From assembly GCA_028284565.1 (NCBI GenBank), contig JANQRM010000395.1, positions 1 to 21,661 on the forward strand: a DNA stretch of 21,661 nt, given 5' to 3'. Below, in pieces: positions 7,459 through 13,257 of the stretch. Every line of letters starts with the position of its first letter. Positions within the stretch are counted from its first letter, which is position 1. This DNA comes from Anaerolineae bacterium (GTDB lineage Bacteria; Chloroflexota; Anaerolineae; Aggregatilineales; Phototrophicaceae). Position numbers and translations under genes: made by a program. The notes beneath the pieces were generated by a model. That model saw nothing but the letters and a program-made list of their open reading frames with translations. It was not told the DNA's origin and did not search any database.

Positions 7459-8406
7459 TTACACGTGTTGCCAAATTGTGGCAGTCGATGGACGCTCAAT
7501 AATGTCTTGTTGAAACAAAATATTTTTTATGAATTGTATAACTAATTGACTTATATCAGCGCGAATATGTGCCTCGTCTCCCGTTGCCTCGCTATCCATA
7601 AAAATGCGCCCGATACTATGGTCCGGTGGATAGCAAATGGTGTGATGATTTGCCCCTTCAAAAATACTGAGGATGCTATTGTGATAGTTCGCTTCATTAA
7701 ATAGCCGACAAAGATATTCTGCACCGCTTTCTTGACTATTGCCAAATACCCGCACATGATGATCGCCGATTCCATCTTCAGTTGCCCCCATCATTAGCAC
7801 CGGAACGTCTGTTGGCATAGCCGGAATTGCTCCTTTGTCCCAATTGCCCAAAACAGATGTCGCTAATGGATTAGCGCAAAAGGCGATAGAACCCGTTATC
7901 GATGAAAACCAATCATGACGAGCATTTTGTAGCGCCATTGTGCCACCAGCCGAGTGTCCACCGAGAATTATGTCATCTCGCAAATGACCCGCCAGTTCCG
8001 ATTCATCTCGTAGGGTATCTACTGCCTCCAATATCGACTTGAGACTGCTCGAAGTCGGACGTGCGCCATAAATGTCTTGCTGAACGGCTTCGATGTCGAT
8101 ACCGGGAGAAATGCTGATTCGATTGGGCAAATTTTCCGCAATCCATGATGCAATCACCGTTACAATGCCGCAGTTGGCTAAGTCTTGTGCTAGCCATTCA
8201 TAAGTGTGCGCGCTACAATTCACACCCGGTAAGAAAATCATCATCGGTGCAGGCGACCATTGTGTGTCAAAAGGTAAAACACCAGTTTGATAATCTGCCT
8301 CAGTTTTTGGAGCTAGGGCAGGGTAAAAGATTTTCAGTTGAATGCGATTGTAGGGTTCCGGTACAGTTTCCACCGTCACCATACGGAGTAACGCACGAGC
8401 AGGCAT
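7459..8406 (-). CDS. Chlorophyllase-like alpha/beta hydrolase
   Basis: A 315-residue serine hydrolase of the chlorophyllase/dienelactone-hydrolase kind. FLPGVNCSAHTYEWLA (residues 58-73) is the oxyanion strand and resembles the F.HG.N.S...Y..L segment of plant chlorophyllase. The nucleophile elbow is GGHSAGG (S152), the likely acid is D211 in MGATEDGIG, and the catalytic His is H254 or H255 in ANHHTICYPPD. There is no signal peptide. Its ATG overlaps the stop of the upstream RCCR-like gene (TAATG at 8404-8408). Chlorophyllase removes the phytyl chain from chlorophyll; released phytol would give the operon's aldehyde dehydrogenase and acyl-CoA-dehydrogenase-like protein plausible downstream work. 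Other esters, for example a methyl ester on a tetrapyrrole, are equally possible. The hydrolase family is secure; the substrate is inferred from context. Confidence 0.9.
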   Translation of the reverse strand: MPARALLRMVTVETVPEPYNRIQLKIFYPALAPKTEADYQTGVLPFDTQWSPAPMMIFLPGVNCSAHTYEWLAQDLANCGIVTVIASWIAENLPNRISISPGIDIEAVQQDIYGARPTSSSLKSILEAVDTLRDESELAGHLRDDIILGGHSAGGTMALQNARHDWFSSITGSIAFCANPLATSVLGNWDKGAIPAMPTDVPVLMMGATEDGIGDHHVRVFGNSQESGAEYLCRLFNEANYHNSILSIFEGANHHTICYPPDHSIGRIFMDSEATGDEAHIRADISQLVIQFIKNILFQQDIIERPSTATIWQHV

Positions 8407-9227
8407 TAGGCATCGACTCCGGGACGGGGTAGCTCACGGTCTGCACCCCATAAGGCACGTACAAGACGGTCTGTCAGTTCTTTACCAAACATGCGCTCAC
8501 CCAAAACATTTGCCGGGTCACGCTCAGCAATCGTCCGACGGAAGAATAAATCACGTTCTGCTAGTGCGGGGCGTTCTGCTTCGGGGACAGTATCACCTTC
8601 ATCAAGCCATGCTATCCATTGTGTCATCATCTGGTCGGCGGCAGATTTGACTTCTGCCATATTCTCTGGCGTATATTTGCAGGTATAACACAAGGCTGTT
8701 TCTGATAAGGCTTCGCGGACATAGAGAGAACGACTGAAAAACCAATTCATGTTGGAATTTTCGCGGAACTTGATGCTTAGGTCATTGGCAGGCTCATAAT
8801 ATTTATCGAGATAAGCGGTATCCATCAGCATATCGGCACGCGGGATAAAATCCATATAAAAGAAAATATCCGGCAAGGTGGCAAGTGCAAATGCAAGGTG
8901 CGGTACACGAGTCGTAGGGGGAAGCCATAGAGTCAAGTGCATATTAGCGAAACTATGCTCAGGATTTCCAATCCAACTATGGACGAACCAATCCAATTCA
9001 TCGCCCGACCAATTGCTCATGAAACCCCGTGCGCCTGAGCCATCGAAGGCTTCATACGGTTGTAAATCTTGAGTGGAGGGATCCATTTGAATCTCAAAAC
9101 GGTTATCAACCCGATTGCGGAGTTCGCCAAAAATTGACCACAATTCTTCAAAGGCTTCCGTGCGGTCGACATTGGGTTGCTCGGCAACTAACTCAACAAC
9201 TGATTTAACCTTTTTTTCTTTGCTCAT
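8406..9227 (-). CDS. Red chlorophyll catabolite reductase-like protein, first gene of the operon
   Basis: A 273-residue protein beginning the large operon, with ribosome site GAGGA six bases before the ATG. The core has FVHSWIGNPE (residues 81-90), VPHLAFAL (108-115), FYMDFIPRADM (D126, R130, D132), TAYLDKYYEP (137-146) and FSRSLYVREALS (164-175). The order closely tracks the plant RCCR core I remember: a SWIHCK strand, APNF..EL, L.LDLPHRKDL, PDYLKEYYQ and SPSLFVRSAFS. This is the better match of the two copies. Plant RCCR reduces red chlorophyll catabolite to primary fluorescent catabolite with electrons from ferredoxin and no bound cofactor. The charged N-terminal 25 residues are not part of that core. 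An operator-like TGTTATGACA lies just upstream. Family call is fairly confident; the true substrate (chlorophyll-, heme- or other tetrapyrrole-derived) is open. Confidence 0.87.
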   Translation of the reverse strand: MSKEKKVKSVVELVAEQPNVDRTEAFEELWSIFGELRNRVDNRFEIQMDPSTQDLQPYEAFDGSGARGFMSNWSGDELDWFVHSWIGNPEHSFANMHLTLWLPPTTRVPHLAFALATLPDIFFYMDFIPRADMLMDTAYLDKYYEPANDLSIKFRENSNMNWFFSRSLYVREALSETALCYTCKYTPENMAEVKSAADQMMTQWIAWLDEGDTVPEAERPALAERDLFFRRTIAERDPANVLGERMFGKELTDRLVRALWGADRELPRPGVDA

Positions 9228-9244
9228 AAACTATCCTCATGCTT

Positions 9245-9273
9245 GTTGTAATGTTATGACAATTTGTGGTAAA
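9245..9273 (-). promoter_or_regulatory. Candidate promoter of the nine-gene operon
   Basis: On the minus strand TTTACC (plus 9268-9273) and TACAAC (plus 9245-9250) are separated by exactly 17 bases, each matching four of six consensus positions. The operator-like TGTTATGACA lies inside the spacer, so a bound repressor would exclude RNA polymerase. The match is modest, and a different start point is possible in this AT-rich gap. Confidence 0.4.
9252..9261. promoter_or_regulatory. Probable GntR operator, RCCR operon
   Basis: TGTTATGACA differs by one base from the perfect palindrome TGTCATGACA found at the regulator gene itself and at the 12356/12479 divergent promoter. It is centred about 29 bases upstream of the first codon of the nine-gene operon. 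Inferred to be the site through which the neighbouring HutC-type regulator controls that operon. Confidence 0.6.
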
Positions 9274-9290
9274 AAAAGTGCCAGACAACT

Positions 9291-10016
9291 TTAGAGTGTG
9301 ATTTGATATTTGAATCGGTCTCCCCGGAAACGTGCCACCAAAAACTCAATCGGTGAACTATCACTCCCCATAACAATCCGTTCCATTTGCAAAATCGGTG
9401 TATTGGGTGCGGCATCTAACCAATCCATATCAAGGCGTTCAACAATACTGGCTTCTAAAGTGCGCTGAATACGAATCTCGGATAATGCCGGACAGTTCTG
9501 TAAGTAATCCAGTGATTGTCCCTTGGTGTATTTGGATTCATCAATGAATTTCCGAATATTTTTGGGGACATAGGCAAGATGATAGCCAATAACCCGATTA
9601 TCGGCTAAACGTAGCCGTCGAATTTGTAAGACACTAGCACCTTCTCGTATTTGCAGGGCATTAGCAACTGCTTCAGTTGCAATCACTTCGCTGGCATCTT
9701 TGAGTTGCCAATGAAGTGTAATCCCTTGTGATTTTGTATATTCATTGAGTTCAAATTGCTTCGAGGGGTCATAAGTAACTTTGGGTTCAGCAATAAAAGT
9801 TCCCAAACCGCGCTTCCTCACCAAATAGCCTTCGGTCACCAATTCGGACAAGGTTTGGCGAACCGTTGTACGGCTGATGTCATATACCTCTTGGAGTTGA
9901 TTTTCGCTCGGAAGAATATCACCGACATGCCATTCCCCATTGCGGATTTTGTCCAGCAATATGGTTTTCAGTTGATAGTACAATGGGATAGGTGAATTGC
10001 GATCAATAATCTGCAT
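9291..10016 (-). CDS. GntR-family transcriptional regulator, HutC type with UTRA domain
   Basis: A 241-residue regulator. Residues 5-76 form the winged helix-turn-helix, with LPSENQLQEVYDISRTTVRQ as the recognition unit and RKRGLGTF as the wing. Residues from about 90 to 238 are a UTRA effector-binding domain, with RRLRLADNRVIGYHLAYVP and the closing LVARFRGDRFKYQ typical of it. HutC-type regulators are usually repressors released by a pathway substrate or intermediate. The gene has its own strong promoter with a TGTCATGACA palindrome right after the -10, indicating autoregulation, and related sites lie at the nine-gene operon and the divergent 12356/12479 region. It sits between those units on the minus strand. 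The effector is unknown; a tetrapyrrole or breakdown product would be expected if the operon assignment is right. Confidence 0.96.
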   Translation of the reverse strand: MQIIDRNSPIPLYYQLKTILLDKIRNGEWHVGDILPSENQLQEVYDISRTTVRQTLSELVTEGYLVRKRGLGTFIAEPKVTYDPSKQFELNEYTKSQGITLHWQLKDASEVIATEAVANALQIREGASVLQIRRLRLADNRVIGYHLAYVPKNIRKFIDESKYTKGQSLDYLQNCPALSEIRIQRTLEASIVERLDMDWLDAAPNTPILQMERIVMGSDSSPIEFLVARFRGDRFKYQITL

Positions 10017-10037
10017 AAGGTCTTTTTAACGTTATAA

Positions 10038-10047
10038 TGTCATGACA
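10038..10047. promoter_or_regulatory. GntR operator, autoregulatory
   Basis: TGTCATGACA is a perfect 10-base palindrome, flanked by near-symmetrical GTTATA and TATAAC. It lies immediately downstream of the -10 element of the regulator's promoter, over the expected transcription start. A perfect copy also occurs at 12351-12360. A specific 10-mer is expected about 0.02 times in a random sequence of this length, so two copies in control regions are unlikely by chance. Confidence 0.72.
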
Positions 10048-10076
10048 ACTATAACAAGATGGTTTAACCCTGTCAA
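10048..10076 (-). promoter_or_regulatory. Promoter of the GntR regulator gene
   Basis: On the minus strand a perfect -35 TTGACA (plus 10071-10076) and a -10 TATAGT (plus 10048-10053, five of six) are separated by exactly 17 bases. The palindromic operator abuts the -10. This is the best sigma-70-type promoter I found in the window. Confidence 0.75.
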
Positions 10077-10090
10077 ACGATAATTTCTGC

Positions 10091-10753
10091 TTAACTCATT
10101 GCCAAAGCTCGTTCGCGCTGAACACGATAATCGATCCCCACAATTGCTAAGGCAAAAATCACCTCACCCATATTGGACACCACAATCGCATTGAAACCAA
10201 TTGCCGATGCCACAAACATAATAATCGAACCCAATACCAACCAATGCCATTGAATCTTTCTTGAGACGATAATGCCCACAATAATCATCACAATGATGGT
10301 GATAATCGCCGGAATAGGTGGACCAGAGCTAGCATCATTGACATAGCGCAAAGTATCTTGTTCGATTTCTGGAATCAGCACGAGATTGATGATATCTGTT
10401 TGCACACCCATGACAATCAAGATTGTTGCTAGTAAACAGAAGAGGCTATGTGCCACTTTGATACTTGCCCAAGAGATACCAATTTGGCGCAAGACTCCAA
10501 AGGCAAAGATAATCAGCAAGGGTGTTATCAAGGCATGAGTATAGAATCGTATGGCATTCAATCCAGCTAAGAGCGATCCTTCACCGATGAATTGCCCTAT
10601 CCCGATGATTAAGTTGTCATATGCCAATCCGATAATGGCGAGCATTGCCAGCAAGGTGTACGATTTTCGGTTTTGCATGAATAGCTTGAATATGAAATAT
10701 AAAGCAATCAGGTGAATGACTGTCATTACAAAATATAAAAAAGTGAGCATCAT
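10091..10753 (-). CDS. Polytopic membrane protein of unknown function (about 7 TM)
   Basis: A 220-residue very hydrophobic protein with about seven predicted membrane segments by eye: residues 4-24, 34-55, 66-90, 98-120, 145-168, 170-190 and 190-208. Connecting loops are short, the largest (about 120-148) being acidic and extracytoplasmic or cytoplasmic depending on topology, and the C-terminus is basic (DYRVQRERAL). I do not recognise a family. Its ATG overlaps the stop of the other membrane protein gene (ATGA at 10750-10753), so the two are coupled and may form a complex. Placed between the regulator and an alpha/beta-hydrolase-like gene, a role in sensing or moving the pathway substrate is possible, but nothing in the sequence shows a transporter signature. 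Confidence 0.82.
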   Translation of the reverse strand: MMLTFLYFVMTVIHLIALYFIFKLFMQNRKSYTLLAMLAIIGLAYDNLIIGIGQFIGEGSLLAGLNAIRFYTHALITPLLIIFAFGVLRQIGISWASIKVAHSLFCLLATILIVMGVQTDIINLVLIPEIEQDTLRYVNDASSGPPIPAIITIIVMIIVGIIVSRKIQWHWLVLGSIIMFVASAIGFNAIVVSNMGEVIFALAIVGIDYRVQRERALAMS

Positions 10754-11523
10754 TTGATCCTATAATTTTTAGAAGATATTTTTGTCAATTTAGATGTTGA
10801 ATACGCTGAAACGGGTTGATTTTGTTGTTTATTCAAAAGCTCTAAGGTGCTACGTGATAATAACCAAACCGCATATACAAATCCGATTTGAGCAATCGTG
10901 TTGATAATCTGCTCAATCCACTGCAAGGATTCTGTCTGTTCAGCCACGCGAGCGAGTCCTTGCAAGATAAAAATGGCAAGCAAATTCACAACAAAAAGGA
11001 TCAGTGCCAGTCGCTCTTGTTGCTGTCCCGATTGGCGAATCGCTAAGCCCAACGCCGTAATATTGAATAGTGTGGTCATGCCTAACAAAATGAAAAACCA
11101 TAGTTGGCGACCTTCACGAGTTGGGTCATACATCGCCACATTGACGACAACAGCAACGCCAACCGTTAAAATGGCGAGAGATGCGGGTATCAGCCAGACG
11201 TTTTTCCGATGTGGCTGACCAGCTAGTGTTCTCTGGGCATAAAACAGTGCAAACGCCATCAAGATAAAACCGGGAGCCAAAAAATAAAACAAGGCATTGT
11301 CAATAGCGACGATATTGGTTTGCCCCTCACTGACAGCATAAATGAGCTTCCAACTCGCTTTCGATACACCACCCAGCGCAATGAGACCCGCCCCAAGATA
11401 CGCCATCACTGCCAGTCGGTCATCCATGTTCTTGATCATTCGAGCTAGAAGATAGAGACCAATTGCAGAAAAAATCACTGGCAAAAAGTCTTCCAGTGCT
11501 AAAGCGATTGAATAAGTTTCCAT
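10750..11523 (-). CDS. Polytopic membrane protein of unknown function (about 7 TM)
   Basis: A 257-residue membrane protein with about seven hydrophobic segments, roughly at residues 9-27, 38-55, 75-97, 108-128, 140-160, 172-192 and 203-222, followed by a 35-residue polar, Ser/Lys-rich tail. AAGGA six to seven bases before the ATG is a good ribosome site. Segment number and size parallel those of the next gene, which it overlaps by four bases, so the pair may be distant paralogues or subunits of one complex; I cannot confirm homology by eye. No signal peptide, ATP-binding or transporter motif is visible. It follows the alpha/beta-hydrolase-fold gene by 47 bases and probably shares its promoter. 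Confidence 0.82.
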   Translation of the reverse strand: METYSIALALEDFLPVIFSAIGLYLLARMIKNMDDRLAVMAYLGAGLIALGGVSKASWKLIYAVSEGQTNIVAIDNALFYFLAPGFILMAFALFYAQRTLAGQPHRKNVWLIPASLAILTVGVAVVVNVAMYDPTREGRQLWFFILLGMTTLFNITALGLAIRQSGQQQERLALILFVVNLLAIFILQGLARVAEQTESLQWIEQIINTIAQIGFVYAVWLLSRSTLELLNKQQNQPVSAYSTSKLTKISSKNYRIK

Positions 11524-11570
11524 GAGCTTTCCTTAAAACTAATTTATTGGAGTGAGTCAGTACATTGTCT

Positions 11571-12356
11571 TCAGGTGTCATTGATAAACTGGCGAATAAT
11601 TTGGGCGAGTTCTTCTGGATGTTCATCACAAATATAAGTCCCTGCCTCTGGGACAATAATCAATTCGCTCATCGGGATTGTTGAATGCGTGGGTTCTGCA
11701 CTTGCGCGAATCGTGTCATGTTCGCCACAAACAATCAGTGTTGGACAATGAATGTGAGCGAGTAATCCAGCAAAATCTTGCTCGAATACCGCTTGATAAC
11801 TTTCATGATAACGAGATGCACGTAATGTCAGTAAGGTTTCGCGTTGGACAAGCTGAAGATTCTCAATTTGTGTTGTTGACCGAATCCGTCCCCAGACCTT
11901 TGTGAGGTGCGAACCATCATGCGGGATTGTAGAATCAGACAAGGTTTGTTTGAGTGCTTGTTTTTGCTGTTCCGTCAAATGCGGTGGTCCACCGAGTATC
12001 AGTTTTTCCACTCGCTCAGGATAATCATGACAAAATTGCACTGCAATGGCTGACCCAGTGTGATGTCCGAATAAGTAGCATTTTCCGATATTCATTTCAT
12101 TGAATAACTGATGGACTATTTCAGCATAATAAGCAATGGTTGGTTTATGCTGGGGGTCGAACGATTCGCCATATCCCGGTGTATCAGGGGCAATGATGTG
12201 GAATGCTGTCAACATGGACATCAGTTGCTCATACATTACCGATGAACTCGCTGTTTGATGGAGCATCACCAGTGGAATGCTTGAGCCGTGACCACTCAAT
12301 CGATAATGGACTTGCCCATCTAGTAAATTGACATAGCCTTTTGTAATAAATGTCAT
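11571..12356 (-). CDS. Alpha/beta-hydrolase-fold protein with His at the nucleophile position
   Basis: A 261-residue protein of standard hydrolase-fold length and order: strand LVMLHQTASSS (oxyanion region), APDTPGYGES (residues 57-65), nucleophile elbow LFGHHTGSA, cap region, then VCGEHD (D214) and a C-terminal helix. The elbow reads G97-H98-H99-T100-G101, so the residue normally Ser, Asp or Cys is His99. The usual catalytic His near the C-terminus is also replaced: EAGTYICDEHPEE has Thr240 where GH normally occurs. I recall other bacterial proteins with the GHHTG elbow, so this looks like a subfamily and not random decay. It may bind a ligand or use another chemistry. First gene of a minus-strand unit reading towards the membrane protein genes, divergent from the operon at 12479. 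A perfect TGTCATGACA operator overlaps its start codon. Confidence 0.9.
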   Translation of the reverse strand: MTFITKGYVNLLDGQVHYRLSGHGSSIPLVMLHQTASSSVMYEQLMSMLTAFHIIAPDTPGYGESFDPQHKPTIAYYAEIVHQLFNEMNIGKCYLFGHHTGSAIAVQFCHDYPERVEKLILGGPPHLTEQQKQALKQTLSDSTIPHDGSHLTKVWGRIRSTTQIENLQLVQRETLLTLRASRYHESYQAVFEQDFAGLLAHIHCPTLIVCGEHDTIRASAEPTHSTIPMSELIIVPEAGTYICDEHPEELAQIIRQFINDT

Positions 12357-12360
12357 GACA
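12351..12360. promoter_or_regulatory. GntR operator overlapping a start codon
   Basis: A perfect TGTCATGACA palindrome covers the ATG (12354-12356) of the alpha/beta-hydrolase-fold gene. It is identical to the autoregulatory site at 10038-10047. Binding here would act as a roadblock to the minus-strand transcript, or cooperate with the site at 12402-12411 across the divergent promoter. Confidence 0.65.
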
Positions 12361-12367
12361 TTTCGAT

Positions 12368-12396
12368 TTGACGAAGTATCTAACTTGATATAACAT
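12368..12396 (+). promoter_or_regulatory. Candidate promoter of the 12479 operon
   Basis: TTGACG (12368-12373) and TAACAT (12391-12396) are separated by 17 bases. The -35 matches well (five of six) and the -10 moderately (four of six). The operator-like TGTCATAACA lies at the expected transcription start. Other pairings in this AT-rich gap cannot be excluded. Confidence 0.45.
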
Positions 12397-12401
12397 CATG
12401 T

Positions 12402-12411
12402 TGTCATAACA
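12402..12411. promoter_or_regulatory. Probable GntR operator, divergent promoter
   Basis: TGTCATAACA, within the 12-base symmetrical TTGTCATAACAA, differs by one base from TGTCATGACA. It lies between the divergent genes at 12356 and 12479, 51 bases from the perfect site at 12351-12360 (about five helical turns), which would allow cooperative or looped binding. Confidence 0.6.
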
Positions 12412-12478
12412 ACTTATCTAGCTTTGGATAGTTTGTCAAGTAATCGAATTATTTGCCTCGAAATTCATATTGAGATAG

Positions 12479-13249
12479 TTGATGGAATACAACAGGAATT
12501 ATCTTATGGTTGATGCTTTAGGTTGGCGCAAAAAGTTTGGTGTCATTGCACCCAGTACCAACACCATTGTAGAACCCGATTATTATCGAATGACTGTGCC
12601 GGGTGTTACCGCACATTTCTCTCGTATCTGGATTCGTGACCAAGATTTAAGTGATAACAGCAAATTTGAAGCCCTATTGGAACAAATTCGGGAAGAAATC
12701 ACTTATTCAGTACAACGAGCCTTGACTGCCGAGGTGGAATACATTGTCATGGGCATGAGTGCGGAAACGTTTTGGGGAGGCGTGGAAGGCAATCGCCAAT
12801 TTATCAAGGAAATCAAAGCCCTCAGTGGCTTAGATGTCGCAACTGGTGCAGAGGCTTGCGAAAGAGCCTTACATCTCTTCGGTGCGAAACGAATCGGCGT
12901 TGTGACACCCTATCAACCCATTGGAGATGAAAATGTCATCAAGTTCTTCAATGAAATTGGGTTTGAAGTTGTCAATCTCAAAGGCTTGAAATGCCCGACG
13001 GCTGTTGCCATAGCTCATGTCAGCGAAGCTGAATTACGGCAAGCTCTCATTGAGGTCAATAGTGATGATGTCGATGCCCTTGTCCAAGTCGGGACGAACT
13101 TGAGTATGTTGCAATTAGCAGACGAAGCGGAACGCTGGTTAAGTAAGCCAGTGATTGCCATTAATGCGGCAACATGGTGGATGGCACTCCGAGACAACGG
13201 TATTGATGACAAGATTTTTGGCTTAGGACGACTGCTCCGCGACTTTTAG
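12479..13249 (+). CDS. Arylmalonate decarboxylase/maleate isomerase-like protein lacking both family cysteines
   Basis: A 256-residue protein of the Asp/Glu racemase superfamily: WRKKFGVIAPSTNT at the N-terminus, MGMSAETFWGG (91-101) at the first active-site loop, GAKRIGVVTPY at the half-way strand, and QVGTNLS (203-209) at the second loop. Maleate isomerases carry a Cys in each loop and arylmalonate decarboxylase one in the second; here the positions are occupied by Gly/Met/Ser and Gly205. The only cysteines, C127 and C172, are elsewhere. Racemase, isomerase or decarboxylase chemistry of the known types is therefore doubtful. The protein may start at Met10 (12506), which has AGGA upstream and gives the common start at VDALGW. 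It leads a plus-strand operon with an FAD monooxygenase (8-base gap) and an aldehyde dehydrogenase, suggesting a ring-cleavage or small-acid degradation step. Confidence 0.88.
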   Translation: MMEYNRNYLMVDALGWRKKFGVIAPSTNTIVEPDYYRMTVPGVTAHFSRIWIRDQDLSDNSKFEALLEQIREEITYSVQRALTAEVEYIVMGMSAETFWGGVEGNRQFIKEIKALSGLDVATGAEACERALHLFGAKRIGVVTPYQPIGDENVIKFFNEIGFEVVNLKGLKCPTAVAIAHVSEAELRQALIEVNSDDVDALVQVGTNLSMLQLADEAERWLSKPVIAINAATWWMALRDNGIDDKIFGLGRLLRDF

Positions 13250-13257
13250 GATAGATT

